NCBI GenBank assembly: GCA_002838945.1
Contig: PGXB01000022.1
Location: forward strand, 1 to 55,456
Source of the DNA: a candidate division Zixibacteria bacterium HGW-Zixibacteria-1
GTDB lineage: Bacteria > Zixibacteria > MSB-5A5 > GN15 > PGXB01
DNA length: 55,456 nt
Direction: 5' to 3'
Position numbers and translations under genes: made by a program. This document shows positions 34,407 through 42,636 of this stretch, piece after piece. Under the pieces are notes generated by a model that saw only the letters and a program-made list of their open reading frames with translations, had not been told where the DNA came from and did not search any database. The first letter of the stretch is position 1; each line of letters starts with the position of its first letter.

Positions 34407-35076
34407 GGAATAAACGCCAGAAACTCTCCCCGGCATGGATTTGCAGTACTGAGTTGGCATCTTTATTAGAAACTCTTGGAGATATTAATTTTTCACAAAA
34501 ATTGCTTTTAACCGCTAATAAGCCAATATTGTTTTTCTCAAACTCAAATCTTCTTTTGCCTTCTGCTATTCTTACCGCAGAATCAAATGGGAGACCGACA
34601 TAAGACTCTGTAAATATTGTAGTATTGGAAATTGCTTGATATAAGGCCTCATTTACTCTGTTTAGCTTCAGTTCGACAGCAACCATTCTGTCATGTAACG
34701 GCATCCAACCATTAAGTTTTTGATAATAGTCTTTTCGCTTGGAAATAAGAAATTTCTTTCTGATTAAATAATTTATTTCGCTTTCGAGTTTATCGCTTGT
34801 TAGCCACCAATCAAATATTCGAGCAAGGTGTGCCATGCCCATGGATTTCCCGCTTTCCGCATCCGGAATCCTCTCCAACAGGGCTATGCGTGGGATTGGT
34901 CCAATAGTAGAACGCTGATTATAGTTCACTCGTAAGTCAGCTTTTTCCTTATTAATTTGCACACCGACCAAATCACAAATACCCCAGGGGGTTTTAAATT
35001 CGACCTTGGTCATTAATCCCTGGGCCAATAGCCAGTCTCTGACCGGCTTGGTCATTTCACTTTCATATTTAAACAC
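34393..35076 (-). CDS. Predicted PD-(D/E)XK-superfamily protein
   Basis: A 227-residue protein. The order of residues fits the PD-(D/E)XK nuclease fold: a helix Glu near residue 7, E26-FKTPWGIC-D35-LVG, then VAV-E135-L-K137-LNRVNEALY-Q147-A, with the Gln helix and a following strand (YVGLPFD). An inserted winged-helix-like segment (about 80-115) lies between the two halves, with a GLLAVKS strand near the end. I infer nuclease or nuclease-derived function from this motif order, not a search. It is AT-rich and convergent with the FRG-cassette pair, overlapping by 14 bases. ATG 35076 has no clear ribosome site; M8 is an alternative. Confidence 0.6.
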   Translation of the reverse strand: MFKYESEMTKPVRDWLLAQGLMTKVEFKTPWGICDLVGVQINKEKADLRVNYNQRSTIGPIPRIALLERIPDAESGKSMGMAHLARIFDWWLTSDKLESEINYLIRKKFLISKRKDYYQKLNGWMPLHDRMVAVELKLNRVNEALYQAISNTTIFTESYVGLPFDSAVRIAEGKRRFEFEKNNIGLLAVKSNFCEKLISPRVSNKDANSVLQIHAGESFWRLFLKEY

Positions 35077-35406
35077 GGATTGTCAATCACCCTTTCCGCC
35101 TAATATATATACATAATTTTCTAGCAACTTCGTCAACAAAAAAATTGGTAATCTTAAATCATTCTTGTAGTTAGATTTGTGGTTAGCTTATCATGCATCT
35201 TTCAACATGGCACTCCATTAATGGACAAGGCAAGAGCTTCCGCAGCGTCCCCAATAATGGCAATAATGAAAAAAAACTGTTTGGATCTGCTGGTCACCCA
35301 AACTCAGCCCGACTCCGCAAGATTTCGGGCCGCAACCGACCATTTATAGAAACTAATACTGATACCTGTTACGTATCTGAAAAACAAATTCTTTTGAGAG
35401 GGAATC
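35077..35406. other. Intergenic region between the cassette and the esterase gene
   Basis: On the minus strand TTGACG (35131-35136) with a TATATAT run about 17-19 bases further can serve the nuclease-like gene. The plus strand has an open frame from 35193 that overlaps the esterase start, with no coding character. No other feature was seen. Confidence 0.4.
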
Positions 35407-36576
35407 ATGTGCAGGAAAACTTATTTATCCGGCGGCATCGCCTGTCTGATGATCGCCATCCTAATCTTGCCGGCAGCCCCGGCGACGGCACAGGACAATA
35501 TCGATGAGATTATTATAGGCAAATATCATAAAATACAATCGACCATCCTCGGTGAAGAACGCACCATATCGGTCTATTTACCTGATGGTTATGAAGACTC
35601 AAAAGACATATTTCCCGTACTGTATATCCTTGATGGCGGCAGCAAGACTCGTCTGATGCTGGCGGCATCAGCCATGGAAGATATCGATTCCAAAGGGCGA
35701 ATGCCGCAGATGATCGTGATCGGCATCGACAGCCCCAACAGCCCCCGCGATTATTTCCCTCTCATATTTCAGGACCGCCCCGGCACCGGCGAAGCCGATA
35801 ATTTTATAAGATTCTTTACCGATGAGCTGATTCCCTGGGTTGATACCAGTTTTCACTCGGCCGATTATCGAATCCTGAGCGGCTGTTCCAATGCCGGGCT
35901 TTTCACGGTCTATACCTTTTTGACCCGGCCCGAAACTTTTAACGCATATATCGCGGCGAGCCCGTCAATCGGGTGGTTCAAAGAATTTATGCTGGAAAAG
36001 ACGAAAACATCACTCCCGGGCGGACAGATGGCCGGCCGCCCCATATATATGAACTATGCTACCGATGATATCGAGAGCATCGTTACCGGCGCCATGCCGG
36101 AATTTGTCGATATTTTTCGGAATCATGCTCCGGCGGATTTAAGATGGACCATGGAGGTATTTGAGGGAGCCGGGCATGTTCCGTACGCGAGTTGTCACAA
36201 TGGTTTGAGTTATATATTCGGCGACTGGCAGTATCCGGCTGAAAAGCTGAAAGCCGGAGGACTTGAATCTTTGAAGGAGCATTACAAAAAGCTCTCCGAT
36301 AAATATGGCTTCAGAGTCAGGGTCCACTCGGATCATTTGAGAGATCTGGGCATGGATTTTTACCAGGCGCAGGAATATGATAAAGCTATCGAGGTGTTTA
36401 GTTTCTATGCCGACGAATATCCCGAATCCGGCCGGGGGTACTATTTTCTCGGCGCCGCCCATGATAAAAAAGGCGACCGCGAACTGGCAATAAAATATCT
36501 TGAAAAAGCAGTCGAGCTTGACCCCGAATTCCCGCCGGCAAAGATAAAACTCGAGCAGGTCAAAGCCGGCGGCTAA
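35407..36576 (+). CDS. Exported esterase (Fes/esterase-D type) with TPR tail
   Basis: A 389-residue exported protein with a signal peptide ending PATAQD. An alpha/beta hydrolase domain of the esterase-D/enterochelin-esterase family follows: VYLPDGYEDSKDIFPVLYIL, then DGGS, IVIGIDSP, and the nucleophile elbow G-C-S161-N-A-G. Acid and His residues would be near ATDDIES and EGAGHV. The last 90 residues form about two TPR units (DFYQAQEYDKAIEVFSFYA; YYFLGAAHDKKGDRELAIKY). Esterase-D proteins with a C-terminal TPR occur in several Bacteroidota-like genomes. The ATG is preceded by GAGAGGGA. The substrate, perhaps a siderophore or sugar ester, is unknown. Confidence 0.85.
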   Translation: MCRKTYLSGGIACLMIAILILPAAPATAQDNIDEIIIGKYHKIQSTILGEERTISVYLPDGYEDSKDIFPVLYILDGGSKTRLMLAASAMEDIDSKGRMPQMIVIGIDSPNSPRDYFPLIFQDRPGTGEADNFIRFFTDELIPWVDTSFHSADYRILSGCSNAGLFTVYTFLTRPETFNAYIAASPSIGWFKEFMLEKTKTSLPGGQMAGRPIYMNYATDDIESIVTGAMPEFVDIFRNHAPADLRWTMEVFEGAGHVPYASCHNGLSYIFGDWQYPAEKLKAGGLESLKEHYKKLSDKYGFRVRVHSDHLRDLGMDFYQAQEYDKAIEVFSFYADEYPESGRGYYFLGAAHDKKGDRELAIKYLEKAVELDPEFPPAKIKLEQVKAGG

Positions 36577-36907
36577 GAACTCTTTTCTTCATGATTTAAT
36601 CCGATTAAACGCTTCTTTGCCGAATGTTCATTGAATCAATCCGCTATTAATATGAAAGATACACCCCTTTTGCGCACCGTATTAATCGCATGAATAATAT
36701 TAACGGAGCCGGAGTCTTTTTAGTAATACTATCGCTGCCGCTTTATGAAACAAGCGTTTGATTTTGGCGTATATCGACAGTGGGTACAAGCTCTCGGCAG
36801 CAATCTTCTGCAGAATTTGGCCAGGGGTAAAGCCAAAGCAGAGAAGGGGCTTAGGACCTTGCAAAGGACTGGTGGGGCTTCTGGAAGTGAAATGAAAGGA
36901 GTCCGAA
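36577..36907. other. Long leader region before the DUF5916 gene
   Basis: 331 bases without a clear gene. The second half (36760-36890) is GC-richer and contains GGGG-, GCAAAGG- and GGGGCTT-type segments that could fold, but I match no known riboswitch. A 58-codon open frame at 36745-36921 overlaps the next start and is not convincing. The ribosome site of the next gene is AAAGGAG near 36895. Confidence 0.4.
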
Positions 36908-39292
36908 ATGAAGGTCATTAATGACTACCGAGGGTTTAAATTCCTCAAGCTGTTAACTATCAGCCTGTTTATAATGGGCTTGCCGGCCGTTATGCCGGCC
37001 TCATCCGAGCCGATTTTCAATCCGCAATTAGTCATTAGCAGAACAAACGAGGCCATTGATATCGACGGCAAATTGAACGATCCGGGCTGGAAACGCGCTG
37101 CTCATCTAAGTAATTTTGTCGAACGTTATCCCGGCGATAATATCGAACCGCTGGTCGAAACCGAGGCCCTTGTTACATATGATCATGGTCGGCTGTATGT
37201 CGCCTTTATCTGCAAAGATGATCCGGCCAATATCCGTGCCACCATGTGTCAGCGGGACCAGTTCGGCGGCGATGACGCCGTGATTGTCCTGCTTGATTCA
37301 TATGGCGATGCCAACTGGGCCTATGAATTTCAGGTCAATCCATATGGTGTTCAGAAAGATTTGTTATGGACCAATATTGCCGGTGAGGATTCCGGCTATG
37401 ATTTGATCTGGGAGTCATCAGCCAAAATTACCGATTCGGGCTATCAGGTAGAAATCGCCATACCTTTTTCCAGCATTCGTTTCCCCAGCCTTGACGTTCA
37501 GAACTGGAAAATGGATTTCTGGAGAGTTCATCCCCGCGACAGTTATCATCAATATTCATGGTCGGCCAACGACCGCAATCAACAGTGCTGGCCCTGCCAG
37601 TGGGGCACCGTGACCGGTATCGGTGATGTCAAACCGGGCAAGGGTTTGGAAGTTTTGCCCTCGTTGATTTCCAATCAATCCGGAAGCATGCAGTACGGCG
37701 ACTCGTTGATTTCGCCTTATGATGACGGCAAAATCGACGGCGAAATGTCGCTGGGCGGAAAATATTCCATCAGCTCCGACATCACCCTGGAAGGAACGTA
37801 CAATCCGGATTTCAGCCAGGTCGAAACCGATGCGGCACAGATCGATGTCAATTCGACAGTAGCGCTCTTTTACCCGGAAAGACGGCCGTTCTTCCAGGAA
37901 GGAATCGACATCTTCCGGACACTCTTCAATTCCTTCTATACACGAACCATTAATGACCCGCAATTCGCCGCCAAATTGACCGGTCGCTATGACGGCTACC
38001 GTTTCGGCTTCTTATCCGCCATCGATGAAAACACTCAGTACATCATCCCCTTCGACGAATCCAGCTCAATACCGCTTAATGTCGGCAAGAGTTACGTCAA
38101 CGTCCTTCGCGGAATCAAATCGCTCGGCAATTATTCGCATGTCGGGTTTATTGTCAACGATCGCCGGTTTGAAGATGACGGCTATAACACTATCCTGGGA
38201 CTGGATGAAAATATCCGCCTGACACAGAAAATAAGTCTTGACGGACAGTACCTGGTGACCTTCAACAAAGAGCTGGATAACCCGTCCAAATCAGGCTTCT
38301 ATAATTATTACAATTTCAACTTCGACAAGAACACCGCCGCCTTCGACGGCGAAACATTCACCGGCTATGGATTGATTTCGCGCTTGCGTCATAACAGCCG
38401 CTCATTGAATTTCAATGTAACATACAGCCAGGTCGATCCGACATACAGAACCGAAATCGGTTATGATCCCTGGGTTAATTACCGCGATCTGTCATCCGGT
38501 ACCAATGTCAATTTCTATCCCAAGTCCGGTATATTCGAAAGAATTACGCCCAGAATGTATATGGATACGCGCTGGAAGTACGACGGCGAGCATCGCTGGT
38601 ATCATGTCTTTCTCGGACTTGAAGGCAATCTGCGTTACGCCCAATCATCCTTCAATGTTAACGTGGGACGATCCGACGAACGCTGGTACGGCGTTGATTT
38701 CAACAACCTCTGGTCGTTTGAAATAGACCTCAACAGCCGCCCGTCAAGTAAGATTGCCTGGTATGCCGGGTACAATCGAAGTGTCTCGCCTGCCCTTAAT
38801 CAGCTTGTAAAAGGCAACGAGCACCGCCTTGACGGATCGCTGACGCTGAAACCGATTGACCGGATGACCATTTCCCCCAGCATGAGCTATACCATCAGTC
38901 ATAATCCGGATAACTCCGAAGAACTGTATGAAAACCTTGTTTCGCGGACACGCCTTCAGTACCAATTGACCAGGGCTTTGTCTTTCCGGTTGATATTTGA
39001 ATATCGCTATCGTGAGGTCTGGTACAAGTATCTGGATGACGAAACCGAAGAAATCGTCCGCTACAACAGCGCCATGAAGAATTCGAATATCTTCCCGCTT
39101 CTGACTTACCGGATTAACCCCTTTACGATATTCTATGTCGGCATGACCGGAAGTTATAATGATTTGGGGCAGTCGGCGTTTGATGGCTATTTCTCACCGC
39201 GCTATTATGAATACAATCAGGATATCAAACGCAACTGGTCGCTGGACAACCGCCAGTTTTTCATGAAATTGCAGTATCTGTTCCAGACTTGA
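36908..39292 (+). CDS. DUF5916 outer-membrane protein with CBM9-like domain
   Basis: A 794-residue exported protein. After a signal peptide (about 12-32) comes a CBM9-like domain of about 190 residues with IDIDGKLNDPGWKRA, YDHGRLYVAFICKDDP, DDAVIVLLDSYGD and GYQVEIAIPFSSIRF. A long DUF5916 beta-barrel part follows, rich in aromatic alternate strands (LEGTYNPDFSQVE, TDAAQIDVNSTVALFYPERR, PFFQEGIDIF). Such proteins are typical of FCB-group bacteria and are thought to be outer-membrane barrels, possibly binding glycans. The ATG has AAAGGAG upstream. It is a single gene with an intrinsic terminator. Confidence 0.88.
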   Translation: MKVINDYRGFKFLKLLTISLFIMGLPAVMPASSEPIFNPQLVISRTNEAIDIDGKLNDPGWKRAAHLSNFVERYPGDNIEPLVETEALVTYDHGRLYVAFICKDDPANIRATMCQRDQFGGDDAVIVLLDSYGDANWAYEFQVNPYGVQKDLLWTNIAGEDSGYDLIWESSAKITDSGYQVEIAIPFSSIRFPSLDVQNWKMDFWRVHPRDSYHQYSWSANDRNQQCWPCQWGTVTGIGDVKPGKGLEVLPSLISNQSGSMQYGDSLISPYDDGKIDGEMSLGGKYSISSDITLEGTYNPDFSQVETDAAQIDVNSTVALFYPERRPFFQEGIDIFRTLFNSFYTRTINDPQFAAKLTGRYDGYRFGFLSAIDENTQYIIPFDESSSIPLNVGKSYVNVLRGIKSLGNYSHVGFIVNDRRFEDDGYNTILGLDENIRLTQKISLDGQYLVTFNKELDNPSKSGFYNYYNFNFDKNTAAFDGETFTGYGLISRLRHNSRSLNFNVTYSQVDPTYRTEIGYDPWVNYRDLSSGTNVNFYPKSGIFERITPRMYMDTRWKYDGEHRWYHVFLGLEGNLRYAQSSFNVNVGRSDERWYGVDFNNLWSFEIDLNSRPSSKIAWYAGYNRSVSPALNQLVKGNEHRLDGSLTLKPIDRMTISPSMSYTISHNPDNSEELYENLVSRTRLQYQLTRALSFRLIFEYRYREVWYKYLDDETEEIVRYNSAMKNSNIFPLLTYRINPFTIFYVGMTGSYNDLGQSAFDGYFSPRYYEYNQDIKRNWSLDNRQFFMKLQYLFQT

Positions 39293-39315
39293 TCTGATCA
39301 CGATATATAATGACA

Positions 39316-39343
39316 AAAGGCCTGACCAAATGGTCCGGCCTTT
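39316..39343. terminator. Bidirectional terminator between convergent genes
   Basis: AAAGGCCTGACCA and TGGTCCGGCCTTT pair with one mismatch across a short loop. It is followed by TTTAATTATT on the plus strand and by TTTTGTCATT on the minus strand. It serves the DUF5916 gene and the phosphofructokinase gene. Confidence 0.8.
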
Positions 39344-39368
39344 AATTATTCACAGCTTTCAACCGCAC

Positions 39369-40574
39369 TTATGTTTCGCTGGTCATGATGAAGAGCGGTT
39401 TCATCTCAAAACTCTGATAAATCGGGCGAAGCCGAGTGGTATTATAAAAGCGGTTGACATCGACAAGTTTCTTGGTCGAAGCCACGACTTCGATCGGAAC
39501 ATTGTCGTACCGTCCGTTCTTAAGTACAACCAATCGCCCATGAATCCCATCGAGAATCAAATCAAGCGCCAGGTTGCCATAGGCCATGGGAACAACCGAA
39601 TCGATGGCATCCGGATCGCCGCCGCGCACCAGATACCCGAGGCGCTGGTTGATGGTGTTGATTCGCTTGCCTTTGTTGAATTTGGGCGACAATTCCTTTA
39701 TTTTGGCCGAGACCAGGTCGCCGATACCGCCGAGTTTCATATGGCCATAAGCGTCTTTTTCGGTATTCTGAAAAACCATTTCGCCCTCGTCGAATACTGC
39801 TCCTTCGGAAACCAGGACGATTGAATATTTGCTTGGGTTTTTATGGCGGTCATCCACCAGAAGTCCGGTCAGGTGTTCCACACTGAACTTAAATTCGGGG
39901 ATAACGCACCGATTGGCCGCACCGGCCATGGTCGGAAGTATCGCCGTGAACCCGGCATAGCGGCCGAAAACCTCGATGACCAGAATCCGCTCATGCGAAC
40001 CGGCCGATGTCCGAAGACTGTTGCACATTTGAATCGTCCGGCTGACACAGGTGGAAAAACCGATACAATAATCGGTCCCCGGCACATCATTGTCCATGGT
40101 CTTGGGAATCGCCACGACCTTGACTCCCTCCTTGAAAAGGCGGACGCCATAGCTGAGGGTATCATCACCACCGATTGGAATCATGTATTCAATGCCGAGA
40201 AACTCGAGATTTTTCAACACCTCGGGAGTCAGATCATTAATATTATCCTGATAGGTGTTTTGCAAATGTTCGGGGACATCGTCTTTGGTGACTTTTCCCG
40301 GATGAGTTCGCGAGCTGTGTAAAAAGGTCCCGCCGGTCCGACCCATCCGGTTGACAATCTCTTCCGTAAGAACCTGATAACATTGGCTGTTGTCGGCGCC
40401 TTTATCGCGGACAATACTGAGCGGCCCGGCCCAGCCGCGCCGAAATCCGATCACCTGATACCCTTCACGAATCGCCCGGATCGTAACCGCCCGAATAGCC
40501 GGGTTCAGTCCCGGAACATCTCCGCCGCCGGTTAATATTCCTATGACACCTTTTATTTTATTGATATTTGCCAC
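39369..40574 (-). CDS. pfp: 6-phosphofructokinase, probably PPi-dependent
   Basis: A 401-residue cytosolic glycolytic enzyme. The N-terminal GGGDVPGLNPAIR binds the phosphate donor. The donor-determining residues are GGD137-D138-T and P-K158-TMDND. In E. coli ATP-PFK the same sites are Gly104 and Gly124, and Asp plus Lys is the pattern of PPi-dependent enzymes, so PPi use is likely. Substrate-binding blocks include the MAGAANRCVIPE and QRLGYLVRGGDPD stretches. It starts with GTG at 40574 after GAGGAG. It is a single gene ended by the bidirectional terminator. The enzyme would work reversibly in glycolysis and gluconeogenesis. Confidence 0.88.
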   Translation of the reverse strand: MANINKIKGVIGILTGGGDVPGLNPAIRAVTIRAIREGYQVIGFRRGWAGPLSIVRDKGADNSQCYQVLTEEIVNRMGRTGGTFLHSSRTHPGKVTKDDVPEHLQNTYQDNINDLTPEVLKNLEFLGIEYMIPIGGDDTLSYGVRLFKEGVKVVAIPKTMDNDVPGTDYCIGFSTCVSRTIQMCNSLRTSAGSHERILVIEVFGRYAGFTAILPTMAGAANRCVIPEFKFSVEHLTGLLVDDRHKNPSKYSIVLVSEGAVFDEGEMVFQNTEKDAYGHMKLGGIGDLVSAKIKELSPKFNKGKRINTINQRLGYLVRGGDPDAIDSVVPMAYGNLALDLILDGIHGRLVVLKNGRYDNVPIEVVASTKKLVDVNRFYNTTRLRPIYQSFEMKPLFIMTSET

Positions 40575-40669
40575 AGCTTTATCTCCTCAAAAAAATTACT
40601 CACACCCCTGTTTTGTCAATTTATCGGCAGAATAATATATAATTATATAACGCCGTGTCCAGCCCTTTA

Positions 40670-40686
40670 TACGGTATATGACCGTA
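40670..40686. promoter_or_regulatory. Small inverted repeat upstream of phosphofructokinase
   Basis: TACGGT (40670-40675) and ACCGTA (40681-40686) separated by five bases, in the gap between tspO and the phosphofructokinase gene. It could be an operator or a weak hairpin. Confidence 0.3.
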
Positions 40687-40725
40687 TGATTGGCTGTAAA
40701 TTCAGGACATTTTAGGGTATGTATA

Positions 40726-41199
40726 TCAGCACTGGTTCATTCGCCAGATGGCGAAGTTGAGCGCCGAGGCGAAACGGACCCAGGCCAGATAGGGCAGCAG
40801 AAGCCACCCCGCCGTCGGCTGTCTCATCCAGAATAGAATAACCGTGGCCAGAATGGCTATCCAGAGGGCTACAATATCGACAAAAGCCAGTCCCGGATTT
40901 TGCATCCCAAAGAAAAACCATGACCAGAGGCCGTTCAGCAAAAGTTGAATCAGGAATACGGCCAGCGGCAGCGCCGCCGCCGAAAATCCGGCCTGACGCC
41001 AGATAAGCCATGCCGCCACACCCATCGAGATATATAGCAGGGTCCAGACCGGGCCAAAAATCCAGCCGGGCGGGGTCCAGGTCGGCTTGGCCAACGCCTG
41101 ATACCATTCACCGGGCACGGAGCGCCCCGAGATAAAGCCAACCGCCAGACAAAGTCCGACGGCAATCACAAGGCCGACTATATTTTGATTGGAACTCAT
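40726..41199 (-). CDS. tspO: TspO/MBR family membrane protein
   Basis: A 157-residue five-helix membrane protein of usual TspO length. Family blocks are clear: PTWTPPGWIFGPVWTLLYI followed by SMGVAAWLIW, LLLNGLWSWFFFGMQNP, and the C-terminal PYLAWVRFASALNFAIW with RMN. TspO proteins bind tetrapyrroles and can affect porphyrin handling or stress signalling. The ATG at 41199 has GGAG upstream. It is a single gene of unknown regulation. Confidence 0.93.
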   Translation of the reverse strand: MSSNQNIVGLVIAVGLCLAVGFISGRSVPGEWYQALAKPTWTPPGWIFGPVWTLLYISMGVAAWLIWRQAGFSAAALPLAVFLIQLLLNGLWSWFFFGMQNPGLAFVDIVALWIAILATVILFWMRQPTAGWLLLPYLAWVRFASALNFAIWRMNQC

Positions 41200-41318
41200 A
41201 GTTTTCTCCAGCTTTTGGAATTATTTATGTCCCTGCGTCAACTTATCAAGCCGCTTTATCAGGTCCTTTCACTGTAACAGCAATTTCCAGGGTTAGTTTC
41301 AATAAGCTATAATATTAG

Positions 41319-41348
41319 AAAAAAAGGCGGCTGTTGAAAACAGCCGCC
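41319..41348 (-). terminator. Terminator of the cytochrome-barrel operon
   Basis: GGCGGCTGTT (41326-41335) pairs with AACAGCCGCC (41339-41348) over a three-base loop. Read on the minus strand the stem is followed by TTTTTTTCTAAT. It lies 17 bases after the barrel protein stop. Confidence 0.9.
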
Positions 41349-41364
41349 CTGATAATTCAATTTA

Positions 41365-42621
41365 TCAGAAATCAAAATCAACCAAAAATGCAAAGTAGTG
41401 CTGTTTATCTTTCTCATCTTTCCCGACTATTCTATATGTATATTCACTGTGGAGAGCAACATTGACTGCGGTCCAATCTCCCAGATAATATCTGACCAGA
41501 CCGGAAAAAGCATTAATGGTCTTCTCTTCATCGAATTCAGGCGGTTTGACAAAGTTATACATCGCCGAAACAACCAGCCGGTTGTTCGCCAACCCGGCCC
41601 AGTCGATCCGTCCGAAACCTCCGACATAATCATAATCCTGAGTGGTATCGATATCATTGAAAGCCTTGTCATCAAGACCATAAAGCATAAACAGTTTCAG
41701 ATTAAATGTCCGCCAATTCAGACTGGCATCACCGCCAAGGCGATAAAACGACTTATTGTCCTTACCGTCCGCCTCACCGGATTCGCCCACATAAGGTTCG
41801 GAACTGGTCGGCTGCCAGCCATAATATGCGAAGGCCCCGACCCGCTGACCGGCGCTCTGCCCGTCACCGCGGCCGATTACCTGCATCAGGTTGACATAAA
41901 GATCCTTGGCATTGTTATTATCCGGGTTGGCGCCGGTGCCGTTGACAATACCGGCTCCATACTTAAAACCGTTTTCGAAATGACCCGTTGCTTCAACACC
42001 AAATTGGTTGTCATCAAAGACGAAATTATTGTTTGGTGTCCCGAAGGCATATATTTCGTACGGCTGCTTCATGTAATAAGTACGCTTGGAACTGAATGGG
42101 TGATACGCCGGCTCGAATCTCCCGATACGGAGATTCAGCTTATCCTGAACCAGGTTGCTGAAAATAATATTAGCCGACTCCAGCGTTCCCAGCTGACTCG
42201 CGTTCGTGCCGTTGGAATTGCCGGTATAATCGGCGGCCGGTTCATCGATACGCGGTGTATAAATAAGCAGAAAAGAAATATTCTTGTGCAGAACCCCTGC
42301 CGCCAGCAAATCCAGCCCGTTGATATTGAAACCGGTCGTCGTATTTTTGCCGGAATGAGATATCACCATGCCGGTTGAAGTTCTTATAGATATCGGCGGG
42401 GCAATCTGGAAAACATTCTTCTCGAGTCCTTCCTGGCCGGGAAGCTGATAGCCGTTGTCCCTGATGCGCTGACCGAAATCATTGAGCTTGGTGAAGGCGG
42501 TATGACACATATTACAATTAAAACCATACTTCCTGGCAAAGGCCGGAATGGCATTACTGCTGTCGGGAAGAATCGATATCAGGCATACTAATGCCGCCAG
42601 AATAACGCATATTCGTTTCAT
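41365..42621 (-). CDS. Outer-membrane barrel protein with N-terminal c-type haem site
   Basis: A 418-residue exported protein. A signal peptide (about 1-24) is followed almost at once by a single haem motif, C36-N-M-C39-H40, in GFNCNMCHTAFTKLNDFG. The remainder is a beta-barrel-like pattern of amphipathic strands ending in FLVDFDF, the terminal Phe expected for outer-membrane assembly. A monohaem site fused to a porin-like barrel suggests electron transfer at or through the outer membrane; this is inference. It lies 15 bases downstream of the dihaem peroxidase gene, with GGGAGGGA as ribosome site, so both are one operon. Confidence 0.8.
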   Translation of the reverse strand: MKRICVILAALVCLISILPDSSNAIPAFARKYGFNCNMCHTAFTKLNDFGQRIRDNGYQLPGQEGLEKNVFQIAPPISIRTSTGMVISHSGKNTTTGFNINGLDLLAAGVLHKNISFLLIYTPRIDEPAADYTGNSNGTNASQLGTLESANIIFSNLVQDKLNLRIGRFEPAYHPFSSKRTYYMKQPYEIYAFGTPNNNFVFDDNQFGVEATGHFENGFKYGAGIVNGTGANPDNNNAKDLYVNLMQVIGRGDGQSAGQRVGAFAYYGWQPTSSEPYVGESGEADGKDNKSFYRLGGDASLNWRTFNLKLFMLYGLDDKAFNDIDTTQDYDYVGGFGRIDWAGLANNRLVVSAMYNFVKPPEFDEEKTINAFSGLVRYYLGDWTAVNVALHSEYTYRIVGKDEKDKQHYFAFLVDFDF

Positions 42622-42636
42622 CGTTTATCCCTCCCT

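Noticed and set aside
35193-35507. A 104-codon open frame overlapping the start of the esterase gene
   Set aside because: Low-complexity composition, no ribosome site, and its end lies within a well-supported gene in another frame.
36700-36918. Minus-strand open frame in the DUF5916 leader
   Set aside because: No ribosome site or recognisable composition; runs into the start of a well-supported plus-strand gene.
36745-36921. A 58-codon open frame before the DUF5916 gene
   Set aside because: No ribosome site, overlaps the next start, and its translation resembles no family I know; kept only as part of the leader description.
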